64,000 bases of DNA from Winogradskyella sp. MH6. Its GTDB lineage: Bacteria > Bacteroidota > Bacteroidia > Flavobacteriales > Flavobacteriaceae. The position numbers were made by a program, and so were the translations under genes. Under the pieces are notes generated by a model. The model had not been told where the DNA came from. It did not search any database and saw only the letters and a program-made list of their open reading frames with translations. Shown in pieces: positions 24,197 through 32,876 of this stretch (positions are counted from its first letter, which is position 1; each line of letters starts with the position of its first letter). The stretch spans positions 1,054,001 through 1,118,000 of the forward strand of contig NZ_CP094494.1 of assembly GCF_022810765.1 (NCBI RefSeq), written 5' to 3'.

Positions 24197-24754
24197 TTAA
24201 AATGGTGGTTCCCAAGTTTTTTTATTCATAATGTCTTTGACTTCTTGGTAAGTAATTGGGTAGAAATCGTGACAATCTACACCAACATCAAAGCTGTTGC
24301 TGTTAGGATCGTCTGGTAAACTACCGTGAGAATGACCGTAAAGATGCCAAGTACCTCTAAAACTAGAATGCCAAACACGCATTGCATAATGCAATAGCAT
24401 AATCTTTTGTTTGCCGTTTGGTGCATCTTCGTCATTGATATTGAGTTCAAAGTAGTCTTTAATCCATTCAAAACGGTTTGGATTTGCTAAAGCAGCTCCT
24501 TCATGATTCCCTCGAATAAGGAAAATTTTACCGTTCAGTTGATCCAAGATTTCTCGCATTCGTTCTGCTTTACATAGGCCAAAATCGCCTAAGTGATAAA
24601 CTTTATCATGTTTATTGATTCTGCTATTCCATCGCTTTATAAGTTCTTGGTCCATTTCCTCAACCGTTTCAAACGGTCGGTTGGTGAACTTTATAATATT
24701 GGTGTGACCAAAATGATGGTCTGATGTAAAAAATATATTTTCTGTGTTATTCAT
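24197..24754 (-). CDS. Calcineurin-like metallophosphoesterase
   Basis: 185 residues with all metal-binding motifs of the family: FTSDHHFGH (Asp12, His14), HLGDFG (near 55-60), IRGNHE (near 80-84), a His in LLHYAMRVW (near 121) and YGHSHG (near 139-144). This compact subgroup is also common in phages. Relatives include 2',3'-cyclic phosphodiesterases and phosphatases that heal RNA ends, a fitting role next to RtcB, though sequence alone does not give the substrate. Followed by the Ntn hydrolase gene. Confidence 0.9.
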   Translation of the reverse strand: MNNTENIFFTSDHHFGHTNIIKFTNRPFETVEEMDQELIKRWNSRINKHDKVYHLGDFGLCKAERMREILDQLNGKIFLIRGNHEGAALANPNRFEWIKDYFELNINDEDAPNGKQKIMLLHYAMRVWHSSFRGTWHLYGHSHGSLPDDPNSNSFDVGVDCHDFYPITYQEVKDIMNKKTWEPPF

Positions 24755-24793
24755 GTTTTCTATTTCTGCTATGGCAGAAACCTCGTTAATTTA

Positions 24794-24871
24794 AACCTGC
24801 AAGTTTGGATTTTGAAAGAACACTTCGACTGTGCTCAGTATAACTACACAACATTTTCAAACTTACAGGTT
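24794..24871. repeat. Imperfect palindromic element
   Basis: AACCTGCAAGTTTG and CAAACTTACAGGTT form the ends (one mismatch); the centre holds CACTTCGACTGTGCTCAGT, a motif scattered between genes in Flavobacteriia. Lies between two island genes. Confidence 0.6.
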
Positions 24872-24878
24872 GCTATGG

Positions 24879-25196
24879 TTATTGATGAGATTCATACATT
24901 TTGTCTCTTCGGTCTATTTCGCCCAAAGGACTTCCTTTAAAGGTTGAAATGTTAATAAACCCGTTTTCTTTTGTAATTAAAGAGTCTTTCTCTTTAACGG
25001 CTCCTATAGATTTGTTTCCGTAATCTCCAGTTAATTTTTTGGTTGCCGGATCTACATCTCCCCAAAGTTTATCTGGTTTGCCATTATCTATAGGTTCAAT
25101 AAAATAGGTGATTCCCGTAATTTTACTGCTTACAATGAATCGACCTGTTTTGTCTGTTCCTGTTAGGAATCGTTTTAATAATTCTTGTCGTCTCAT
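24879..25196 (-). CDS. Unknown 105-aa protein
   Basis: 105 residues: basic N-terminus (MRRQELLKRFL), then TGRFIVSSKITGITYFIEPI, LWGDVDPATKKLTGDYGNKS and a C-terminus ending SPLGEIDRRDKMYESHQ. No family recognised; the composition suggests a soluble beta-rich protein. It starts 16 bases after the TPR gene stop and should share its transcript. Confidence 0.7.
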   Translation of the reverse strand: MRRQELLKRFLTGTDKTGRFIVSSKITGITYFIEPIDNGKPDKLWGDVDPATKKLTGDYGNKSIGAVKEKDSLITKENGFINISTFKGSPLGEIDRRDKMYESHQ

Positions 25197-25212
25197 AACA
25201 GTTTCATTTAAG

Positions 25213-25773
25213 TTATTTGTTTTTCTTTTTTTGTTTGTCTTTCTTCTTCTTTTTGGAAGTTTTCTTTTTCTTAGGCTTGTCTAAGGCTATTTTCTTTTTG
25301 ATGCGCTTTTCTTCATCTAGCATAAAGTCAAAGAAGTAATCGTTATAAATTACTTTTTTAGCAGCTTTTAAATCTTTTAGACTTTTCTTGTATTTACCTT
25401 TAGTTTCATTTATGTAGGATGAAAGCCAATTAAGTCTAGCCACATCTACCCCTTTTATTTTAAAAGCAAAGTCAATTAATTTTTCTGCACGCTCATTTTC
25501 ATCTGCCCAAATCAGATACATTATGTAAGCTGGATAGACCTCTTTAAAATCAGGATTTATTGAAATGACTTTATCATAACAATCAAATGCCTTATCAAAA
25601 TCGTACATATATTCAGCATAGATTTTACCTAACAAGCATAATGAGGGGCAATGGTTTTCATCATACGAAAGTGCATAATTTAATGTTTCGCAAGCTTCAT
25701 TCCAGTCACTAAACCAACCAGACATTGCTCCTTTAGCCTTTAAATAATAGCTATCTGCTATAGTTAATCCCAT
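25213..25773 (-). CDS. TPR-like protein with lysine-rich tail
   Basis: 186 residues. Four helical repeat units of TPR type are visible (NEACETLNYALSYDENHCPS, FDKAFDCYDKVISINPDFKE, NERAEKLIDFAFKIKGVDVA, GKYKKSLKDLKAAKKVIYND). The last ~25 residues are almost only Lys with Gln/Ser/Asp, a likely RNA-binding tail. It heads the operon with the 105-aa gene and perhaps the phosphoesterase, driven from the conserved block at 26061-26180. The leader contains a hairpin (AGTCCAAT/ATTGGACT, about 25801-25830) and a start region identical to that of slipin. Confidence 0.8.
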   Translation of the reverse strand: MGLTIADSYYLKAKGAMSGWFSDWNEACETLNYALSYDENHCPSLCLLGKIYAEYMYDFDKAFDCYDKVISINPDFKEVYPAYIMYLIWADENERAEKLIDFAFKIKGVDVARLNWLSSYINETKGKYKKSLKDLKAAKKVIYNDYFFDFMLDEEKRIKKKIALDKPKKKKTSKKKKKDKQKKKNK

Positions 25774-25931
25774 GATTTCTAATTATTTTATTTTTGTTTT
25801 AGTCCAATCTTTATTGAATTGGACTTATTAAGTTTTTTCAGAAGTTTTAGTCTTAATCTTAAAGAAGTAAGGCATACAAAAAAGTCAGAAACGTTTGGGC
25901 TTCGGACTCTTTATATGATAAAAAAATAGAT

Positions 25932-26018
25932 ATCTATTTATCTGGAAAGATGTCACGAAGCGTGTATGCTAAAGAACCTAGTTCTCCTACCATACTTTTG
26001 TCTGTTTTAATGTGAAAC
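25932..26018 (-). CDS. Possible 28-aa leader peptide of the TPR operon
   Basis: Minus-strand frame MFHIKTDKSMVGELGSLAYT ... IFPDK, the first ATG after the promoter box, ending about 160 bases before the TPR gene. No homology recognised; small size makes it uncertain. Confidence 0.3.
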
Positions 26019-26060
26019 ATTATACTTCGTTTTAATAATTGTTTTGTTGCAAAACTGCGA

Positions 26061-26180
26061 TGCAAATATAAAGTTGAATTTTCTAAACCACCAAATAAAA
26101 TTTCAAATTAATTTATTGAAAATCAAATAATTAACTTGGGTTTAGGCAAGAAAAAGCCTGTCCGAATCGCTTCAGATAGG
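26061..26180 (-). promoter_or_regulatory. Conserved promoter block of the TPR operon
   Basis: Minus-strand TATATTTG (26063-26070) matches TAnnTTTG exactly, with TTTGG (26091-26095) as the upstream box at 21 bases. The whole block aligns with that before the tRNA array (22308-22426), including the distal TTTAGGCAA and CCTGTCCG elements. Confidence 0.65.
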
Positions 26181-26252
26181 TAAGTCCTTGAAGGCCTGTT
26201 ATGTAGTTAATCAACACACGATTTTTAGGCATTGAAAAAAATTGATAAAAAA

Positions 26253-26282
26253 AAGCGTCCAAATTATTTATTTGGACGCTTT
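26253..26282 (-). terminator. Terminator of small transcription unit B
   Basis: Stem AAGCGTCCAAAT/ATTTGGACGCTT with T-rich sequence on the minus strand. Confidence 0.8.
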
Positions 26283-26400
26283 TACTAGATTTTATACTGT
26301 TTACCTAATCTACAAATACCAAAAAAGGCACAATGTTGCGTCCGAATTATGTGATTTAAATAGATTCATATAGGTGTTTATTTATACTTATTGTGTTGCA
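26283..26400 (-). ncRNA. Small transcription unit B (about 120 nt)
   Basis: Promoter box on the minus strand CATATTTGCAACACA (about 26388-26403) and the terminator at 26253-26282 delimit it. Only a 19-codon frame (MNLFKSHNSDATLCLFWYL) is inside. Shares start and terminator core with unit A. Confidence 0.4.
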
Positions 26401-26512
26401 AATATGTGAATTTTATTTGAAAACCAATACAAACAATTATAAATTGTGTTTTATTTTCCTTCAAAAAAGGAATGATTTTTGAGCCTGCTGATAGTGTCTT
26501 AACAAATTACTT

Positions 26513-28819
26513 ATGCGTTTTTCCTTATTATTTTCTATTGTACTATTCTTTCTTATTCAGAATTTAAACGCACAGTTAAGTATTGCAGAACAAGATCAGT
26601 TAGCACAACTATTAACAGAGAAAGTTAATGCATTGAGAATTTCTAAAGGTAAGCAGCCTTTAGAGCGCCATATAGATTTGGCTAAAGCGGCTAAATTACA
26701 TTCAGATTATATGGCAGAGAAGAATCAATTAACTCATACCCAAACAGGAACTCTCTATCCAAATCCATCTGACCGTGTTTTTAATTTCAATAAATCATTT
26801 ACAACTATAGGTGAAAATGCGCTCTTTCAAAGTTGGAGTAGATTTCCACTTTCAGAAAAAGAGCTAGAGGTCTTAGCTTCCAATATGTATCGCTCATGGA
26901 GAAATTCTAAAGGCCATTATGCGAATATGATTTCAGGTAAGTTCACCTTTGGTGATTTTGGTTTTGCATATAATGAAAAATCAAAGCGTTTGTATGCTAC
27001 TCAAGTATTTGCCAAAAAAGGCTACATTGTTGAAGGGCAGTTGTCTGATAATGCTTTTGGAATTCAACCTCAAGATATATCCTGTGATAATATTGAAGGT
27101 TTTCATGATAATATTATTGTTAATATTGGAAATGCCATTACCATAAGATATGATGAAGTCATTTTGGCACATCATGATATTGAAACCATTAAAAAGATTT
27201 TTGTTAATCCACAAGATGGTATCGCTGTAGATTTGGTTCAACGCGATCAACTTAAATGTGGAGGAGACAATAAACTAGATGCCTCTACAATATATGATGG
27301 CATTTTGCTGAAACCTATATATAAAAACGACTTATTAGCAAGTAACACTGCTCAAAACCCTAAACGCTTTATTACATCACTAGGTAAAATACCCAATGCA
27401 CTTTTAGGCAAGGAACTCAGTCCAAATATTGTAATCATAAAAGATGGTAAAAAATGTAGCTATGCAGTACCTACTTCAATTCCAAGTAAGAGGTATAATT
27501 TAAGACCTATTGAACCTGAAATTTTGAACCCAAAAATTGAACTGAAAACTGAAGGTGTTAATGGTATACATGAGGTAAATTTTGATTTTAAAAGTGGGCA
27601 AACCACATCTACCAACTCACCAGAAATTTCAATAAAACAGGAGACTATTTATCGTGTTGACATTAAGAGCTTCACTTCAGTTGATGGGAGTTCTGAATCT
27701 AATGAAAAGCTTCATAAAGAACGTGCAAATTTCATAAAAGCTTATATTGATAGACACTTTCAAACAGATGCAATACCTACAACAATTGAAGCTAAAGAAA
27801 ATTGGGATTTATGTTTTTACCATTTAGAAATTTTAGGATTGGATGAAACACTAGGAAAAGGCAAACAAAAAATAAAAGATTATTTACAGAATAATAAAAG
27901 TGATAATTGGAAAAAAGCTTTAAGCTTACAACGAAAGTCTAAAGCTATGATTTACACTAAAGGCTCATGGGAAAAAAGCGACCCTTACTTTTTAAACTAT
28001 AATCTTACAGATGCATTACTTACCAAAAATTATCCACTAGCTAACAGAGCTTTAGCGGAGATGTACTATGAAGATAATATCAACTTATTTTTAAATGAAG
28101 AATTTATAATTGAAAATCTATTTGACAAGCAAGAGTTAGTTCAGAATGTATCAGCACTACTTCTTAAAAATATTGAATATTACGACTTAGATAACATTGT
28201 CTTTTTTGTTAGAAACTGGCTTTCCAAACCTGATTTACTATCGGAAAAAGCACAAAAAAACCTGTTAAATCTATATACAATTACCGCCAAAAGATTGCTT
28301 GCCAATTGGGATACTTCTACCGAAGATTTTTCTAAGGTTTTACACCCTGAAAAAGTTGAACCGCTTTTTAAAAATTATAAGACCACTAACAAGACCAACC
28401 CTTTGTTTCTTAATTTTCATATGGCTAGTATTGAATATTATGCGCAAATCAATTTCAGTCCAAAAATTAGAGTATCCTTTGATTTTATAGCTGATTATTT
28501 CAAAAAACAATCAAAAAGTATTAAGGATGATACCGATTTAGGGTTGTTTTTTAATAGCTGGAGTATGTATCCTATGACTATTGAAAGTCTTATGCGCAGA
28601 TTACATACTAAAAGATTGGATGAAGACTCTGCATTTTTGCTCGCAAAAACATACGCTGCTTATAAAATGGATTACCACCCTAACATTACTTTGAAAATAA
28701 ATAAGCAAGCTATACTATTTAATAAAGAAAGATGGTGCTCCTGGATTACTAAGGATTTTCAGAATTTAAGAAATGAAGACATTAAAGATCTTTACTGTAC
28801 AACTTGTAATAAAAACTAA
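26513..28819 (+). CDS. Secreted CAP-domain protein with OmpA-like middle region
   Basis: 768 residues, signal peptide about 1-20 (FFLIQNLNAQ). Residues about 25-155 form a CAP (SCP/PR-1) domain: KVNALRISKGKQPLERHIDL, HSDYMAEKNQLTH, TIGENALFQS and SWRNSKGHYANMISG. About 345-440 looks like an OmpA-type domain (VNFDFKSGQTTST, SVDGSSESNEKLHKERANFI). The rest is a helical region without clear family. It is the only large plus-strand gene between the island's ends; whether it belongs to the system or is a host gene is open. Probable location is periplasm or surface. Confidence 0.8.
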   Translation: MRFSLLFSIVLFFLIQNLNAQLSIAEQDQLAQLLTEKVNALRISKGKQPLERHIDLAKAAKLHSDYMAEKNQLTHTQTGTLYPNPSDRVFNFNKSFTTIGENALFQSWSRFPLSEKELEVLASNMYRSWRNSKGHYANMISGKFTFGDFGFAYNEKSKRLYATQVFAKKGYIVEGQLSDNAFGIQPQDISCDNIEGFHDNIIVNIGNAITIRYDEVILAHHDIETIKKIFVNPQDGIAVDLVQRDQLKCGGDNKLDASTIYDGILLKPIYKNDLLASNTAQNPKRFITSLGKIPNALLGKELSPNIVIIKDGKKCSYAVPTSIPSKRYNLRPIEPEILNPKIELKTEGVNGIHEVNFDFKSGQTTSTNSPEISIKQETIYRVDIKSFTSVDGSSESNEKLHKERANFIKAYIDRHFQTDAIPTTIEAKENWDLCFYHLEILGLDETLGKGKQKIKDYLQNNKSDNWKKALSLQRKSKAMIYTKGSWEKSDPYFLNYNLTDALLTKNYPLANRALAEMYYEDNINLFLNEEFIIENLFDKQELVQNVSALLLKNIEYYDLDNIVFFVRNWLSKPDLLSEKAQKNLLNLYTITAKRLLANWDTSTEDFSKVLHPEKVEPLFKNYKTTNKTNPLFLNFHMASIEYYAQINFSPKIRVSFDFIADYFKKQSKSIKDDTDLGLFFNSWSMYPMTIESLMRRLHTKRLDEDSAFLLAKTYAAYKMDYHPNITLKINKQAILFNKERWCSWITKDFQNLRNEDIKDLYCTTCNKN

Positions 28820-28840
28820 AGTCATTTTTCACTTGAAGAC

Positions 28841-29893
28841 TTATTGATTGTAAAAAGCATTTCTAACCGATATCAACAACTTGTTAATAGAATTGAGTTC
28901 TGGCTTTTCTTGTAAGCTAGAGTTTTGATAGACTTCATCTAAACCTTCTCTAATAATTTCCGCTTTTGCGACCAACTCATCATATTCAAATTCTGCATTT
29001 TTAATGGCTAATAAATCGTCTCTGTCTAGTCGTTCTACATTAATTTCGCCAGACTCTCCAATTTCTTTTGCCATTTGCAATAGCCTAAACGTATGCATCA
29101 TGTTTTTAGCATCATAATTTTTATCATGAGAGATGTTGTTTTTGTAACGTTCTTCATTGCGTTTGCCTACCCAAGACCAATACTCTTTGTACTTTTTGCA
29201 ATAGGTAGAATAGCCATCTAAATTAAAATAAAGCATAGCTAAAGGTAATTCTTCTTTAGGTATAGAGCTTAGGCATACTTCATTTGCGTTAGGTCTAGCT
29301 ACACCTTTATAATTTAAAGATTTATTATAAAACAGATTATAACAATCTTTCATTTTTGAAATCTTAGCTAGTCCACAATAGTGACTTTTTAAACCATTTT
29401 CATTTAAAAACTGTTTTAGTGGAATTGATTTTTTGCCATCTAACACCAAACAGAAGTCTTCAACAGATTTACGTTCTTTCTCTACAGGATTCACAATTTT
29501 TTTATTCAGACCTCGCGCCTTTTTTATTTGTGTAAATGCATAATTGGCAAAAGTGTTTTTACACAGCTTTGATAAAAACAATTCTGTTTTTATGGTATCA
29601 AAAATAGGATGCTTGTACAACACGCAACGCTCTGGCACATTGAGAAGCTCTAATATGTTTGGGTTGTTTTTAGAACATAACTCAATGAACTTTCGCAACT
29701 CATAATAGACAATATCATTAGATTCATTGTTTACCTGACCAACATAGTCTAAAGAGTAAAATTGCTCTTTAGGAAGAATGAACACACCTCTAATATCAGT
29801 ATCTGATGTAGGTGTGTCCAATCCATAAGCTCTACTGCCACTTATGCTCTCAAAAATAATATGTTCAGATGTTTTTAATTCTTCTAAAGTCAT
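28841..29893 (-). CDS. RlaP/YcgL-type nucleotidyltransferase, paralog 1
   Basis: 350 residues. The nucleotidyltransferase (polymerase beta) signature is complete: SGSRAYGLDTPTSDTDIRG (residues 18-36), with G-S at 19-20 and catalytic Asp31/Asp33. A long helical C-terminal part (HTFRLLQMAKEIGES, KAEIIREGLDEVYQN) fits the PF10127 family, named RlaP for its association with RNA ligases in RNA-repair operons. It would add nucleotides to an RNA end or transfer NMP to another target. The start overlaps the stop of paralog 2 by four bases, so the two are coupled. Confidence 0.9.
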   Translation of the reverse strand: MTLEELKTSEHIIFESISGSRAYGLDTPTSDTDIRGVFILPKEQFYSLDYVGQVNNESNDIVYYELRKFIELCSKNNPNILELLNVPERCVLYKHPIFDTIKTELFLSKLCKNTFANYAFTQIKKARGLNKKIVNPVEKERKSVEDFCLVLDGKKSIPLKQFLNENGLKSHYCGLAKISKMKDCYNLFYNKSLNYKGVARPNANEVCLSSIPKEELPLAMLYFNLDGYSTYCKKYKEYWSWVGKRNEERYKNNISHDKNYDAKNMMHTFRLLQMAKEIGESGEINVERLDRDDLLAIKNAEFEYDELVAKAEIIREGLDEVYQNSSLQEKPELNSINKLLISVRNAFYNQ

Positions 29894-30642
29894 GATTTCA
29901 AAGTTTTTAAAAACAAATGGTTAAAATCAGTTGGATTAGGTTTTTTATTCACCAATTGATTTTTCGCACTATTATTTTCGTTTACAATAGCTTTAACCAG
30001 ATGTATTAATTCTGATTCTACAGGATCGTTGCTTTTTTCGATACGTTTACTCTTCAAATCTATTAACTCATCTAGTTTTGAATGGTAGGTTGAATCTATT
30101 AAAGTATACATTTCTTTAAATAATACTGGAGGTATACTTTCATTCTTATAGATCCAATTGGCACAAAGTGCTGTACGTATCGCATAAAAGAAACTCTTTA
30201 AAGTCATTTTTTCTGAACCTAGCGTTTCTTCAAAATTTTTGCTCATACTATGAAAATGATAAAACCCAGAAACAGGATTAAAGTTCTCATTTGCTAATTG
30301 TCTCATGTCATTCAAGAAATCATAATCTGCCTTATACACAATTGGTGAAAACAACCACCCTGTAAAAGAAGCATTTGATTTAGCTAGTAAACGCAGTGCT
30401 TTTCTAACATCCCAACCCGAACCATCCAACAAATCATTATCAGTCATAAATCGTATGGAATCTTTTTGGTCCCAAAGGTTAAGATACCAGTCTTTTTTAT
30501 GCTTGTAAACAAAGCGTATATCGTAATCAGAGTCTGGTGAAGCAAAACCCCAAGCTCTACTTCCAGATTCTACTGCAAATAAGATTTCTATGTTTTTGTC
30601 TCGCTCTATTTCGGAGAGCTTGTTTAGTATTTTAGTTTTCAC
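29890..30642 (-). CDS. RlaP/YcgL-type nucleotidyltransferase, paralog 2
   Basis: 250 residues. Signature AVESGSRAWGFASPDSDYDI (residues 23-42) with Asp39 and Asp41, followed by RFVYKHKKDWYLNLWD and the typical GSGWDVRKALRLLAKSNASF segment (about 74-93), standard for YcgL-like members. Shorter than paralog 1 and closer to the common form. It overlaps the 148-aa gene by 11 bases and paralog 1 by 4: one tight operon from the operator at 31122. Confidence 0.93.
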   Translation of the reverse strand: MKTKILNKLSEIERDKNIEILFAVESGSRAWGFASPDSDYDIRFVYKHKKDWYLNLWDQKDSIRFMTDNDLLDGSGWDVRKALRLLAKSNASFTGWLFSPIVYKADYDFLNDMRQLANENFNPVSGFYHFHSMSKNFEETLGSEKMTLKSFFYAIRTALCANWIYKNESIPPVLFKEMYTLIDSTYHSKLDELIDLKSKRIEKSNDPVESELIHLVKAIVNENNSAKNQLVNKKPNPTDFNHLFLKTLKS

Positions 30643-31078
30643 AAGTTCTTGTACTTTTTAATTCTGATTTAGGGTCATACTTTCTGCATGAAACAACATT
30701 TTGTATAGTATATTCTTTGTTATTAACATCGATTGCTATAATTTTTAAATAGATAGTATTAAGTAACCGTTTGTCTACATTGAGATTATTGCAAGACGCT
30801 ATAATTTTCACAGATTTAAAAAAATTACCGTCAACATCTTTTCCTTTTAGTTTGTCAAATAATATTTGAGAATAACACGATATTCTGTAATAAAACTCCT
30901 CTTCTTTAGGGGAAATATTCTTGTTTATTAAGTCAATTTCAACTTCGTTAACTTTTTTATTGATCATCAATGTATATATCTTTCCAATTCCCCAATAACC
31001 ATTCACATCATTATTGCGACTTATGAATGAGTTTAATATCCCGTTCAAAATATTTTTAATGTTTGATTTTCTACTCAT
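30632..31078 (-). CDS. Unknown 148-aa protein heading the nucleotidyltransferase operon
   Basis: 148 residues, basic, no signal peptide. Segments IKNILNGILNSFISRNNDVN, YWGIGKIYTLMINKKVNEVE, FFKSVKIIASCNNLNVDKRL and KIIAIDVNNKEYTIQNVVSC give no family I know. It is the first gene after the palindromic operator copy 4 and overlaps paralog 2. Confidence 0.72.
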   Translation of the reverse strand: MSRKSNIKNILNGILNSFISRNNDVNGYWGIGKIYTLMINKKVNEVEIDLINKNISPKEEEFYYRISCYSQILFDKLKGKDVDGNFFKSVKIIASCNNLNVDKRLLNTIYLKIIAIDVNNKEYTIQNVVSCRKYDPKSELKSTRTCEN

Positions 31079-31102
31079 TTCTTAGGTTGATTTAATATTT
31101 GA

Positions 31103-31140
31103 AACAAAGCTCATAATCTATTACGCAATAGTTTTGCGTA
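31103..31140. promoter_or_regulatory. Divergent promoter region with palindromic operator, copy 4
   Basis: Perfect palindrome TACGCAA-tagtt-TTGCGTA at 31122-31140. On the minus strand 10 bases lead to AGCTTTG in front of the nucleotidyltransferase operon; on the plus strand the WYL gene starts 40 bases away. A protein binding here could control both directions, including its own gene. Confidence 0.8.
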
Positions 31141-31179
31141 TAAAATATTTTATTCTAAATTCAAAGAAAATTTCAAAAC

Positions 31180-32190
31180 ATGCCCATCAATAAAAATGCA
31201 TTAATCCGATATAAAACCATTGATAAATGTCTTCAGAACAACTACAAACAATGGACACTTAATGATTTGATAGAGGCTTGTTCGGATGCGCTTTATGAAT
31301 ATGAAGGAAAAGATATAGATGTCAGCAAACGTACTGTTCAGCTCGATATTCAAATGATGCGAAGCGATAAACTGGGTTACAATGCGCCAATTGTGGTTTA
31401 TGATAGAAAGTATTACAAATATGAAGACCCAGACTATAGTATTGTAAACATACCTGTAACAGACAAGGATGTTAAGGTGATGAACGAAGCCATACAGGTG
31501 CTTCGGCAGTTTAAAGACTTCTCATTATTTAAAGAAATGGATGGTGTTTTACAGCGTTTGGAAGATTCGGTTTATGCATCCCAAAAGAACAATAGAGCGA
31601 TCATTCATTTAGACAAAAATGAACAACTAAAAGGCTTAGAATTTATAGATGTCATTTACGAAGCTATTCAAAATAAAAAGGTAATTGAAGTTACCTATCA
31701 ATCTTTTAACGCTAGGAAATCTAGCACTATGAAAGTTCATCCTCAGTTACTAAAAGAATTTAACAATCGCTGGTTTGTTTTAGCAACACACAAAGGCAAA
31801 TTCATCACGTTGGCCTTAGATAGAATTATAAAAATTGAAATTATAGATGACTTAGAATACTTAGATTTAGAAGTGAATGGCGACGAGTATTACAAAGAAG
31901 TAGTTGGTGTAACGGTATCAAATTCTAGAGCGCAACGTGTACAATTTTGGATTGATAAAAAGAATGCACCATACGTAATTACCAAACCCTTCCATGCTTC
32001 TCAACGTACTATAGAAACTAGAGATGACGGTACCATTTTTAATATTTTGGTACAAGTCAACTTTGAATTAGAACGTTTGATTTTAGGCTTTGGTGATAGT
32101 ATTGAAGTCTTAAAACCTTTAAAGCTTAGAGAGCGTATGCAGAAAAAATTAAGAACCGCAATAAGCAACTATGCACCTAAGGAAATATAA
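31180..32190 (+). CDS. WYL-domain transcriptional regulator
   Basis: 336 residues. N-terminal winged helix (about 5-70: ALIRYKTIDKCLQNNYKQWT, LNDLIEACSDAL, SKRTVQLDIQMMR). WYL domain about 160-235 (KKVIEVTYQSFNARKSSTMK, HPQLLKEFNNRWFVLATH, ITLALDRIIKIEI) and a C-terminal WCX-like extension. WYL domains bind nucleic-acid or nucleotide ligands and are the typical regulators of RtcB-linked and defence islands. It is divergent from the nucleotidyltransferase operon across operator copy 4, hence the best candidate to bind the palindrome. Confidence 0.93.
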   Translation: MPINKNALIRYKTIDKCLQNNYKQWTLNDLIEACSDALYEYEGKDIDVSKRTVQLDIQMMRSDKLGYNAPIVVYDRKYYKYEDPDYSIVNIPVTDKDVKVMNEAIQVLRQFKDFSLFKEMDGVLQRLEDSVYASQKNNRAIIHLDKNEQLKGLEFIDVIYEAIQNKKVIEVTYQSFNARKSSTMKVHPQLLKEFNNRWFVLATHKGKFITLALDRIIKIEIIDDLEYLDLEVNGDEYYKEVVGVTVSNSRAQRVQFWIDKKNAPYVITKPFHASQRTIETRDDGTIFNILVQVNFELERLILGFGDSIEVLKPLKLRERMQKKLRTAISNYAPKEI

Positions 32191-32288
32191 GCAACTTCAA
32201 ATTAGATTAAATATGAATAACCAATATGGTGAACTATTAACTTCCTTTTAAGTTATTAGTTATTATTTTTATAGAAAACTAAAGGGTT

Positions 32289-32813
32289 ATGTTATCAAAA
32301 TCAATAGAAGCAGCATTAAATAAACAAATACGTATTGAGGCTGAGTCGTCTCAAGTTTATCTAGCAATGGCTGTTTGGGCCGAAGTAAAAGGACTAGAAG
32401 GCATCTCAAATTTTATGTACGATCAGTCTGATGAAGAGCGTGAGCATATGCTAAAACTTGTAAAGTTTGTTAACGAGCGTGGAGGCCATGCTCATATTTC
32501 AGAATTAAATGCGCCTAATGTGACCTTTAATTCGTTTCAGGAAATGTTTCAAAAGCTATTAGAACATGAAGTTTTTGTGTCTGAGAGCATTAATGAGCTT
32601 GTTCATATTTCTTTACAAGAAAAAGACTATGCTACACACAACTTTTTACAGTGGTATGTTGCTGAACAAATAGAAGAAGAGGCTGTAGCTAGGACCATTT
32701 TAGATAAAATAAATATGATTGGAGATGATAAAGGTGGACTTTATTTATTTGACAGAGATATACAACAACTAACGGTAAGCTCTGCTGCCCAGACACCTGG
32801 CGCTGGTATCTAA
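32289..32813 (+). CDS. Non-heme ferritin
   Basis: 174 residues, standard ferritin length. Ferroxidase-site residues are visible: Glu near 17 (RIEAESSQVYLAMAVW), EEREHM (Glu/His near 50-53), and later EQIEEEAVA (near 126-134). Stores iron as ferric oxide in a 24-mer shell in the cytosol. Own promoter region; first host gene right of the island. Confidence 0.95.
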   Translation: MLSKSIEAALNKQIRIEAESSQVYLAMAVWAEVKGLEGISNFMYDQSDEEREHMLKLVKFVNERGGHAHISELNAPNVTFNSFQEMFQKLLEHEVFVSESINELVHISLQEKDYATHNFLQWYVAEQIEEEAVARTILDKINMIGDDKGGLYLFDRDIQQLTVSSAAQTPGAGI

Positions 32814-32876
32814 TTGTTAAAGTTTATTTAGAATAAATTAAAATAGTTATTTTTGCGCATTGATTTATACATCAGT

